Assembly (NCBI RefSeq): GCF_900142075.1 | Contig: NZ_FQZO01000001.1 | Location: forward strand, 682,001-746,000 | Length of the DNA: 64,000 bases | Source: Clostridium amylolyticum | GTDB lineage: Bacteria > Bacillota > Clostridia > Clostridiales > Clostridiaceae | Direction of reading: 5' to 3' | Part shown: positions 52,917 to 60,395 of the stretch, in pieces | Position numbering within the stretch: the stretch's first letter is position 1 | Layout of the letters: each line of letters opens with the position of its first letter | Made by a program: the position numbers and the translations under genes | The notes under the pieces: model-generated | What the model saw: the letters and a program-made list of their open reading frames with translations, nothing else | Told to the model about the DNA's origin: nothing | The model's database searches: none

Positions 52917-53900
52917 ATGCCTGTAAATTTAAAAGGAAGAAGTTTACTGACTTTGATGGACTTTACCCCAGAAGAAATAAGATATCTTATTGATTTATCT
53001 AAGGATTTAAAGTCAAAAAAAAGAATGGGAATAAAAAATAACCTTCTAGCTGGGAAAAATATAGTATTATTATTTGACAAAACCTCTACCAGAACAAGAT
53101 GTGCTTTTGAAGTAGCTGCCTTTGATGAAGGTGCCAATGTAACTTATCTAACTAATTCACAGATGGGCAAAAAAGAAAGCCTTGAAGACACTGCCAAGGT
53201 ACTGGGAAGATTTTATGATGGAATAGAGTATAGAGGTTTTAAACAACAAACCGTAGAAGACTTAGCAAAATATTCTGGAGTTCCTGTATGGAACGGGCTT
53301 ACTGACGTAGATCATCCTACTCAAGTATTAGCGGATTTACTTACCATTGAAGAACATATCCATAAACCTTTAAATAAAGTAAAGCTAGTTTTTGTAGGTG
53401 ATGCTAGAAATAATATGGGATATGCTCTTATGTATGGTTGCGCTAAAATGGGAATGACCTATACTGCTCTTGCACCTAAAGAGTTGTGGGCGGATAAAGA
53501 AATAATGGAAAAAGCTCAAAAGGTTGCCAATGAAACTGGAGCTAAGATAGAAATGGCAGATTCAATAGAAGATATAAAGGGTGCTGACGTTATTTATACA
53601 GATATTTGGGCATCCATGGGAGAAGAGGATAAACTTTTAGAAAGAGTAAAACTTCTAACTCCATATAAAGTTACTATGGATATGATGAAAGCTACTGATA
53701 ACCAAGATGCTATATTTATGCATTGTTTACCTTCCTATCACGATTTTAAAACTGATATGGCAAAGGGAACTTTTGATAATCAAGGATTAGACATAAGAGA
53801 AGTGGAGGATGAAGTGTTCAGAAGCTCTTATTCCAAGGTTTTTGATGAAGCTGAAAACAGGATGCATACCATAAAAGCAGTAATGGTTGCAACTTTATAG
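52917..53900 (+). CDS. argF: Ornithine carbamoyltransferase (catabolic by context)
   Basis: A 327-residue enzyme with the carbamoyl-phosphate motif S57-T-R-T-R61, DHPTQVLADLLT and the ornithine-side HCLPSYHD. Between arginine deiminase and carbamate kinase it most likely runs in the catabolic direction, turning citrulline and phosphate into ornithine and carbamoyl phosphate (the role often called ArcB). GAGGAGG precedes the ATG. Confidence 0.95.
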   Translation: MPVNLKGRSLLTLMDFTPEEIRYLIDLSKDLKSKKRMGIKNNLLAGKNIVLLFDKTSTRTRCAFEVAAFDEGANVTYLTNSQMGKKESLEDTAKVLGRFYDGIEYRGFKQQTVEDLAKYSGVPVWNGLTDVDHPTQVLADLLTIEEHIHKPLNKVKLVFVGDARNNMGYALMYGCAKMGMTYTALAPKELWADKEIMEKAQKVANETGAKIEMADSIEDIKGADVIYTDIWASMGEEDKLLERVKLLTPYKVTMDMMKATDNQDAIFMHCLPSYHDFKTDMAKGTFDNQGLDIREVEDEVFRSSYSKVFDEAENRMHTIKAVMVATL

Positions 53901-53909
53901 GAGGATTTT

Positions 53910-54854
53910 ATGGGAAGAATCGTTATAGCACTAGGGGGGAATGCTCTCCAGGAAAATCCTAAAGATACTTCAGCAGAAGCGCAATTAAAAACTTGCAGAA
54001 ATACAGCCAAGTTTATTGTAGATATTGTGGAGTCTGGAAATGAAATAATAATTGCTCATGGTAATGGGCCTCAAGTTGGACAGATAGTTTCCACTTATGA
54101 AGCTGCAGCCCAACAAGATAAGTCAATTCCTATAATGCCTTTTCCTGAATGCGGTGCTATGAGTCAAGGTTATATTGGGTATCATCTGCAACAAGCCATA
54201 AGGGATGAGTTACGTGTAAGAAATATAAAGAAAGAAGTAGCTACAATAATAACTCAAGTAAAAGTAAGCCAAGATGATCCTGGCTTTTTAAATCCAAGTA
54301 AGCCTGTGGGATCATTCTTCTCAAAGGAAGAAGCCGAAATGCTGGAAAAAGAAAAAAACTATGTTATGAAGAATGATGCTAATAGAGGATTTAGAAGAGT
54401 GGTACCATCACCTATGCCTTTAGAAGTGGCGGAAGAAAAAGTTATTAAAACCCTAGTAGAAGCAGGGCATATTGTTATAACTGTAGGAGGGGGAGGAATC
54501 CCCGTAATAGAAGAGCATAATATACTAAAAGGTGTACCGGCAGTTATTGATAAGGATTTTGCCTCTGAAAAGATTGCAGAAATATTAGAGGCGGATATGC
54601 TTCTAATATTAACAGCAGTGGATAAAGTAGCTATTAATTATGGCAAAGAAGATGAAAAGTGGTTAGATGAGATGACAGTTTCCCAAGGAGAAGAGTATAT
54701 AAAGCAAGGTCATTTTGCTCCAGGGTCCATGCTTCCCAAAATTAAGGCAGCTTTGGCCTTTGTAAAATCTAAAGACTCAAGAGTGGCTATAATTTCATCT
54801 CTAAATAAAGCTAAAGCTGCTTTAGATGGAAATGAAGGTACAAGAATTATATAA
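53910..54854 (+). CDS. arcC: Carbamate kinase
   Basis: A 314-residue amino-acid-kinase-fold enzyme that makes ATP from carbamoyl phosphate and ADP. RIVIALGGNALQ, AHGNGPQVG and VGGGGIPV are typical, and KIKAALAFV lies near the end. GGAGG precedes the ATG. It completes the arginine deiminase pathway. Confidence 0.96.
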   Translation: MGRIVIALGGNALQENPKDTSAEAQLKTCRNTAKFIVDIVESGNEIIIAHGNGPQVGQIVSTYEAAAQQDKSIPIMPFPECGAMSQGYIGYHLQQAIRDELRVRNIKKEVATIITQVKVSQDDPGFLNPSKPVGSFFSKEEAEMLEKEKNYVMKNDANRGFRRVVPSPMPLEVAEEKVIKTLVEAGHIVITVGGGGIPVIEEHNILKGVPAVIDKDFASEKIAEILEADMLLILTAVDKVAINYGKEDEKWLDEMTVSQGEEYIKQGHFAPGSMLPKIKAALAFVKSKDSRVAIISSLNKAKAALDGNEGTRII

Positions 54855-54862
54855 ATTTTTTT

Positions 54863-54896
54863 ATTGCCTCTATAGCGTAATTGCCATAGAGGCAAT
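54863..54896 (+). terminator. Hairpin after arcC
   Basis: An 11-bp stem ATTGCCTCTAT/ATAGAGGCAAT with a 12-base loop. The tail has only short T stretches, so it is a moderate terminator. Confidence 0.6.
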
Positions 54897-54967
54897 TATT
54901 ATGGGTTTATTAATGAAATTATTATGTTAGAATATTTCTAAGACAGAAATTTAAAGAGGTGAATAAG

Positions 54968-56230
54968 ATGGAAAGACCTTTAGCGGATAGACTAAGGCCT
55001 GAATCCATGGAGGACATTATAGGTCAAAAGCATATTTTAGGCAAGGGAAAGATATTAAATAGAATTATAGAATCTAAATTTATACCTAATATGATATTTT
55101 ACGGACCTCCTGGTGTGGGCAAGACCACCGTAGCCAATATCATTGCAGAAATGACGCATAAAAGATTTCATAGATTAAATGCCACAACGGATTCAACAAA
55201 AGATATTAAAGAAATTCTAAGTGAATTAAATACTTTTATGGGGTATGAGGGGATACTACTCTATATAGATGAGATTCACCACTTCCCAAAAAGAACTCAG
55301 CAAATTCTATTAGAATATATGGAAAATGGTCAAATTACATTAATAGGAAGCACTACAGAAAATCCATACTTTTATGTATTTAAAGCCATTTTAAGCAGAG
55401 CTACGGTAATAGAATTTAAACCTTTGTCCAATGAAGAAATTATAGAAGGTTTATTAAAGGTGTGCCATAAATTAAAAAAAGAAGAAAATGGACTATTTGT
55501 TGATTTTGAAAAAGAAGCATTAGAAATTATAAGTAATTCCTCTGAAGGTGATCTTAGAAAAGCATTAAACTCCTTGGAACTTATAATTAAAACAACTCCT
55601 TCTAATAAAGATAAGATAATTATAACTGGTGATTTAGCAAAAGAGTTCGCACAAAAGAATTTTAGTTATGATAGAGATGGAGATAAGCATTATGATATAT
55701 TAAGTGCCTTTCAAAAATCTATTAGGGGAAGTGATGCGGAGGCATCCATATTATACTTAGCTATGCTGATAAAAGCTGGAGATCTAACTTCCATAATAAG
55801 AAGGCTTTTAGTAATAGCATCAGAAGATATAGGACTTGCATATCCACAAGCTATTTCCATTGTAAAAGCATGTACTGATTCAGCATTGCAATTAGGTTTC
55901 CCAGAAGCTCAAATACCTTTAGCTCAAGCTGTACTCCTTCTGGCTACTGCTCCAAAGTCTAATTCCGCTGTAAAAGCTATAGGTGAAGCCTTAATGGACA
56001 TAGATAAAACCAATATAGGGGAGATACCTCTTCATTTAAAGGATGGCCATTATAAAGGTGCTGAAAAGTTAGGAAGGATGCAAGGGTATAAATATCCTCA
56101 TGATTATCCTCATAATTATATTAATCAACAATATATGCCGGATAATATTAAAGATAAAATATATTATAATTATGGAGAGAATAAATTTGAACAAAGCATA
56201 AAAAATTATTGGAAAAATATTAAAAAATAA
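54968..56230 (+). CDS. rarA: Replication-associated recombination protein RarA (MgsA/WRNIP1 family)
   Basis: A 420-residue AAA+ ATPase related to clamp loaders and RuvB. Walker A FYGPPGVGKTTVAN and Walker B LLYIDEIHHF are followed by sensor SSTTENP-like residues and the C-terminal tetramerisation region with the LKDGHYKGAEKLG block. It works at stalled replication forks. The ATG at 54968 has AAAGAGGTG 6 bases upstream; a GTG at 54959 overlaps that site. Single-gene unit. Confidence 0.94.
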   Translation: MERPLADRLRPESMEDIIGQKHILGKGKILNRIIESKFIPNMIFYGPPGVGKTTVANIIAEMTHKRFHRLNATTDSTKDIKEILSELNTFMGYEGILLYIDEIHHFPKRTQQILLEYMENGQITLIGSTTENPYFYVFKAILSRATVIEFKPLSNEEIIEGLLKVCHKLKKEENGLFVDFEKEALEIISNSSEGDLRKALNSLELIIKTTPSNKDKIIITGDLAKEFAQKNFSYDRDGDKHYDILSAFQKSIRGSDAEASILYLAMLIKAGDLTSIIRRLLVIASEDIGLAYPQAISIVKACTDSALQLGFPEAQIPLAQAVLLLATAPKSNSAVKAIGEALMDIDKTNIGEIPLHLKDGHYKGAEKLGRMQGYKYPHDYPHNYINQQYMPDNIKDKIYYNYGENKFEQSIKNYWKNIKK

Positions 56231-56275
56231 AATTAAATACCATGATATTTTATTAACAAAAGTTTTTATTTATTG

Positions 56276-56304
56276 TTGACTTTAATACTCGGCTTTGCTA
56301 TTAT
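56276..56304 (+). promoter_or_regulatory. Sigma-A promoter of the isc operon
   Basis: TTGACT (56276-56281) and TATTAT (56299-56304) are spaced by 17 bases. IscR presumably binds across or near it; I could not define an unambiguous Rrf2 palindrome. Confidence 0.75.
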
Positions 56305-56351
56305 ATTTTTGTGAATGTATAGTAAATTACTCAGATTTAAGGGGTGATAAA

Positions 56352-56804
56352 ATGAAGCTTTCCACCAAAGGACGTTATGGTGTCAAAGCCATGGTTGATT
56401 TGGCTATTCACTATGACGAAACCCCAGTGTCTATCAAAAGTATATCCGAGAGGCAAAATATTTCAGAATACTATCTTGAGCAGTTATTTTCTCCTCTAAG
56501 AAGAGCTAAATTAATTAGGAGCGTGAGAGGGGCTCAAGGAGGTTATTTTCTTAACAAGTCTCCTAAAGATATTACAGTGGCTGAAATAATGGAAATATTA
56601 GAAGGACCTATTGAAATATCCGAATGCGTTGATGGAGTACCCTGCACTAATGTTGATTGCTGTGCTACCAGGCTTTTATGGAAAAAAATTAAAGATAGTA
56701 TTGATGATGTGATGCAGTCAGTGACACTTCAAGATATTATCGATGATTATAATAGACTTAATACAAAAAATTCAACTATTAATCTTAAAACAGAGGTGAA
56801 GTAA
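56352..56804 (+). CDS. iscR: Rrf2-family Fe-S regulator IscR
   Basis: A 150-residue winged-helix regulator. The helix-turn-helix contains SISERQNISEYYLEQLFSPL, and the Fe-S ligands Cys92, Cys98 and Cys104 (with an extra Cys103) fall at the same positions as in E. coli IscR, so cluster binding is likely. The ATG at 56352 has GGGGTGA upstream. It is directly followed by the desulfurase and scaffold genes, which it probably represses when the cluster is loaded. A CymR-like cysteine regulator is the alternative, but the cysteines favour IscR. Confidence 0.9.
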   Translation: MKLSTKGRYGVKAMVDLAIHYDETPVSIKSISERQNISEYYLEQLFSPLRRAKLIRSVRGAQGGYFLNKSPKDITVAEIMEILEGPIEISECVDGVPCTNVDCCATRLLWKKIKDSIDDVMQSVTLQDIIDDYNRLNTKNSTINLKTEVK

Positions 56805-57989
56805 ATGAGCAGAACTGTATATATGGATTATGCTGCTACAACTTATGTGAAGCCAGAGGTACTCAGTGAAATGATGCCTTATTTTACTGAAAAATATGGA
56901 AATCCATCCTCCTTTTACTCTTTATCTAGGGAGACAAAAAAAGCTATTGATGTAAGCAGAGAAAGAGTTTCTAAAGCTTTAAAATGTGAGATCAATGAAG
57001 TTTTCTTTACTGGAGGCGGGTCTGAAGCAGATAACTGGGCCATTAAAGGCATTGCTTTTGCCAATAGAAAAAAAGGTAACCATATAATAACTACAAAAAT
57101 TGAACATCATGCTATATTGCACGCATGTGAATATCTTGAAACACAAGGATTTGATGTTACATATTTAGAGGTGGACTCTGAAGGGGTTATTAATTTAGAA
57201 GATTTTAAAAATGCCATTACAGATAAAACTATCTTAGTATCTATTATGTTTGCAAATAATGAAATTGGTACTATACAGCCTATAAAAGAAATAGGAGAAA
57301 TATGTTCTCAAAATAAAGTATTGTTTCATACAGATGGGGTTCAGGCTATAGGTAACATAGAGATAGATGTAAAAGCTATGCACATTGACCTATTGTCTTT
57401 ATCTGCCCATAAGTTTTACGGACCTAAAGGTATTGGTGCTCTTTATATAAAAAGAGGAGTAAAAATAGATAACTTAATACATGGCGGAGGACAAGAAAGA
57501 GCAAGAAGGGCTGGAACAGAAAATATTCCTGGAATAGTAGGACTAGGTAAGGCTATAGAACTTGCAGTTTCTGATATAGAAGAGAAAAACAAGAGATTAA
57601 GTTCATTACGTGACAAGCTTGTGGAAGGGCTGTTAAACATTCCATATAGCAAACTCAATGGACCAAAGGATTCTAAAAGGTTGCCTGGTAATGCTAATAT
57701 ATGCTTTAAATTTATTGAAGGGGAATCCATTTTGCTTTCATTAGATTTTGAAGGGGTGTGTGCTTCTAGTGGAAGCGCTTGTACCTCAGGGTCGTTAGAT
57801 CCTTCACATGTATTATTGGCTATAGGACTACCTCATGAAATAGCGCATGGTTCCTTAAGATTAACCTTAGGAGAAAGCACCACCTTAGAGGACGTAGAAT
57901 ATGTTATCCAGGTGTTGCCTCCTATTATAAAAAGATTGAGAGACATGTCACCTTTATGGGAAGATTTTTTAAAAGGGGAGAAAAAATAG
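56805..57989 (+). CDS. iscS: Cysteine desulfurase
   Basis: A 394-residue PLP enzyme that provides persulfide sulfur for Fe-S clusters. The opening YMDYAATTYVKPEV, the PLP lysine in LSAHKFYGPKG and the active cysteine loop CASSGSACTSGS are intact. It begins on the base after the iscR stop, with AGAGGTGAAG at the end of iscR. Could equally be named nifS. Confidence 0.96.
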   Translation: MSRTVYMDYAATTYVKPEVLSEMMPYFTEKYGNPSSFYSLSRETKKAIDVSRERVSKALKCEINEVFFTGGGSEADNWAIKGIAFANRKKGNHIITTKIEHHAILHACEYLETQGFDVTYLEVDSEGVINLEDFKNAITDKTILVSIMFANNEIGTIQPIKEIGEICSQNKVLFHTDGVQAIGNIEIDVKAMHIDLLSLSAHKFYGPKGIGALYIKRGVKIDNLIHGGGQERARRAGTENIPGIVGLGKAIELAVSDIEEKNKRLSSLRDKLVEGLLNIPYSKLNGPKDSKRLPGNANICFKFIEGESILLSLDFEGVCASSGSACTSGSLDPSHVLLAIGLPHEIAHGSLRLTLGESTTLEDVEYVIQVLPPIIKRLRDMSPLWEDFLKGEKK

Positions 57990-58418
57990 ATGATGTATAG
58001 CGATAAAGTAATGGAGCATTTTAGAAATCCTAGGAATGTTGGTGAAATAGCTGATGCCAATGGAATAGGTGAAGTGGGCAATGCCAAATGCGGAGATATA
58101 ATGAAGATCTACTTAAAAGTTGAAAATAATGTCATTCAAGATGTAAGGTTCAAAACCTTTGGTTGTGGTTCTGCTATAGCTTCTTCCAGTATGGCTACGG
58201 AACTCATTAAAGGAAAAACCTTAGAAGAAGCATGGACCCTTACCAATAAAGCAGTAGCAGAAGCCTTAGATGGACTTCCTCCAGTTAAGATGCACTGTTC
58301 TGTCTTAGCGGAAGAAGCTATTCATAAAGCTATTAATGATTATAGAGTTTCACAAGGGCTTGAACCTTGGGACTATAAAGAGCATGATGACATACATGCA
58401 GAAGTTCACGGAGAATAA
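57990..58418 (+). CDS. iscU: Fe-S cluster scaffold protein IscU/NifU
   Basis: A 142-residue scaffold with the three conserved cysteines Cys34 (KCGD, with Asp36), Cys59 (FGCGSA) and Cys103 (MHCSVL). It assembles clusters with IscS. The start ATG immediately follows the iscS stop and has GGGGAG 9 bases upstream. No hscA, hscB or fdx genes follow, which is the usual short clostridial isc operon. Confidence 0.95.
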   Translation: MMYSDKVMEHFRNPRNVGEIADANGIGEVGNAKCGDIMKIYLKVENNVIQDVRFKTFGCGSAIASSSMATELIKGKTLEEAWTLTNKAVAEALDGLPPVKMHCSVLAEEAIHKAINDYRVSQGLEPWDYKEHDDIHAEVHGE

Positions 58419-58433
58419 AATATAAATATTTAT

Positions 58434-58464
58434 AAAATACCTTGATGTTCAAGGTATTTTTTTT
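58434..58464 (+). terminator. Terminator of the isc operon
   Basis: A 12-bp stem AAAATACCTTGA/TCAAGGTATTTT with a 3-base loop is followed by T4 and more T-rich sequence. Confidence 0.88.
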
Positions 58465-58534
58465 ATACAAAGGTTAATACTTTAAATATGCACTTAATAA
58501 ACATTATTTTTCACCTCATGGGAGGAATTACTAA

Positions 58535-59032
58535 ATGTATAGAACTAAAGATTTTGACTATATGAAAGTGCTTAACACCACAGGGAAAAAAATTGGATAT
58601 ATAAAAGATATTTTAATAGACTTTCATGAAAGTAAGGTAGTAGGTTTTTTAATTTCTCCTTTAAGTTTATTTTCAAAAAAGCAGACAGTATTAATGGAGA
58701 ATGTTATATCCATAAATAAAGTAATGATAATAAAGGGTAATGATAAACAAAGTTTTATTTGTTTTAAAGAAATAAAAGATATTGAAATATTTAATTTGAA
58801 TGGAGAAATGCTAGGTGTTTTAGAAGATATACTCATAGATTCATACTCTTTTACCATTAAAGGTTTAATTGTAGCTTCAGGGCTGATTCATAAGTTATTA
58901 TATGGTAAGAACATAATTTTACCATCCAATTGTATCTTAGGAGAAGATTTTATATTGCATCATATGGAGGAGAACAAAATTAATTTAATATCCATACCTC
59001 ATAAGTCAAATCATGAGGGCTATTATGAATAA
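58535..59032 (+). CDS. PRC-barrel domain protein
   Basis: A 165-residue protein made of two PRC-barrel repeats: residues about 1-75 (GKKIGYIKDILIDFHESKVVGF) shown in part, and about 83-150 (NLNGEMLGVLEDILIDSYSF, then KGLIVASG). Such proteins bind RNA or act as assembly factors, as in RimM and YlmC/YmxH. The role here is unknown. GGGAGG precedes the ATG. It overlaps the next gene by 8 bases, so the two are translated together. Confidence 0.8.
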   Translation: MYRTKDFDYMKVLNTTGKKIGYIKDILIDFHESKVVGFLISPLSLFSKKQTVLMENVISINKVMIIKGNDKQSFICFKEIKDIEIFNLNGEMLGVLEDILIDSYSFTIKGLIVASGLIHKLLYGKNIILPSNCILGEDFILHHMEENKINLISIPHKSNHEGYYE

Positions 59033-60059
59033 GTATACAAAAAATATCTTAAAGAGGTTATCAGGTAGCATTTTTGTATTTATACTATTATTATTATTTT
59101 TAATTTTATATTATAAATCTAAAATATTTAAAGAAATTTTTTTAGTGGTATTTTCCTCCTATGTATTAGCTTATATATTAAAGCCTATACACTTATGGCT
59201 TATGAAAAAAGGTTTTAATAAGAAAGTAGCTGCTGGACTTCTGTTAATTTCAATTATAGGTTTATTTTCATTAATCATCATTTACTTAATACCAAGTTTG
59301 TTTAGAGAAAGTTTGGATATTGATACGGTAATTACAGAAGGTGAGAAGGTTATAAGTAAACTAACTACCATGTTTAACTTGGATAAACTTAAGATATTTA
59401 ATCTGTCCCATGATACTATATATGATTATTTAAATTTAATCATAATAAATATTTCACAAAATATAGTGAATATACTCATTAAAGTGGGAGAGAGCTTTAT
59501 TAGTTTAGCTGTTATTCCTATAATAACTTATTACTTAATAAGCGAGGGAGATTTTTTAAACAGTAAGTTGTTACTAATATTGCCTACAAAACAAAGACAA
59601 ATGTTCAAAAATGTTGCTGCAGATATTGACAAATTGCTCTCAAGATATATAGTAAGCCAACTAATTTTGTGCCTTATCATAGGAATATTAACTTTTTTAT
59701 CATTAATAATATTGAAAGTAGATTTCCCCATTTGGCTTTCAATACTTAATGCTATTATGAATATAATTCCATATTTTGGGCCTATGTTCGGTGCTATTCC
59801 AGCAGTTTTTATAGCTCTTTTACACTCTACAGAAAAGGCCATTTGGACGGCAATCTTGCTAGCTATTATTCAGCAAATAGAAGGAGATATCATATCTCCT
59901 AAAATAATTGGAGACAGTATAAGTATTCATCCTATTATGATTATTTTACTACTTTTACTAGGTGAGAAAATAGCTGGATTTATAGGTATGGTATTGGCAG
60001 TGCCCGTTGCTGTTATTATTAAAGTTATTTATGAAGATATTAATTACCATCTTTTTTAA
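59025..60059 (+). CDS. AI-2E family transporter (membrane permease)
   Basis: A 344-residue membrane protein with about eight helices and the family features VVFSSYVLAYILKPIHLWL and IMNIIPYFGPMFGAIPAVFIAL. The family includes presumed autoinducer-2 exporters and Na+/H+ antiporters, so the substrate is open. The ATG at 59025 lies inside the PRC-barrel gene, with GAGGGC just upstream. Together with that gene it forms a unit between isc and alaS. Confidence 0.85.
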   Translation: MNKYTKNILKRLSGSIFVFILLLLFLILYYKSKIFKEIFLVVFSSYVLAYILKPIHLWLMKKGFNKKVAAGLLLISIIGLFSLIIIYLIPSLFRESLDIDTVITEGEKVISKLTTMFNLDKLKIFNLSHDTIYDYLNLIIINISQNIVNILIKVGESFISLAVIPIITYYLISEGDFLNSKLLLILPTKQRQMFKNVAADIDKLLSRYIVSQLILCLIIGILTFLSLIILKVDFPIWLSILNAIMNIIPYFGPMFGAIPAVFIALLHSTEKAIWTAILLAIIQQIEGDIISPKIIGDSISIHPIMIILLLLLGEKIAGFIGMVLAVPVAVIIKVIYEDINYHLF

Positions 60060-60128
60060 CCTTATGTTATTTTCTGTGAAGGGTATTATAGTTATAGGGT
60101 ATTACTGAAATAAGTGATTATTAAGTTA

Positions 60129-60157
60129 TTGACATAGAATTGTTATTATCATATAAT
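60129..60157 (+). promoter_or_regulatory. Consensus sigma-A promoter of alaS
   Basis: TTGACA (60129-60134) and TATAAT (60152-60157) are spaced by exactly 17 bases. Confidence 0.9.
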
Positions 60158-60163
60158 TTGCCT

Positions 60164-60372
60164 ATAAAGGAATAATAAGCGATGATAAGAATGAGTAAAT
60201 ATACTGTAATATTAAGAGAGGAAGTGGAAGGTGCGAACTTCTTATGAAGTATATTGAAGCTATCTTTGAGCTATGAGAAATTAAGCGATGTATTTTTATA
60301 CATAATTAGGGTGGTACCGCGGATATATGCTTTCGTCCCTTTTTTCATGGGGATGAAGGCTTTTTATTTGTA
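60164..60372 (+). promoter_or_regulatory. T-box riboswitch, alanine type, upstream of alaS
   Basis: The conserved T-box AGGGTGGTACCGCG is at 60308-60321. A terminator stem follows (60329-60340 with 60349-60360, three G-U pairs) with T5. Stem I sequences, including AGTA and the GAGAGGAAGT...ACTTC apical part, occupy about 60178-60290. The likely specifier is GCT (alanine) at 60259-60261, in the typical GAA-codon-A context before CTTTGAG. Uncharged alanine tRNA would favour the antiterminator and switch alaS on. This leader fills most of the 336-base gap. Confidence 0.92.
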
Positions 60373-60395
60373 AATTTTTATATGGAGGGATTACA

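Noticed and set aside
56276..56351. IscR binding palindrome over the isc promoter
   Set aside because: No symmetric match to a known Rrf2 or IscR site could be defined with confidence, so only the promoter is reported.
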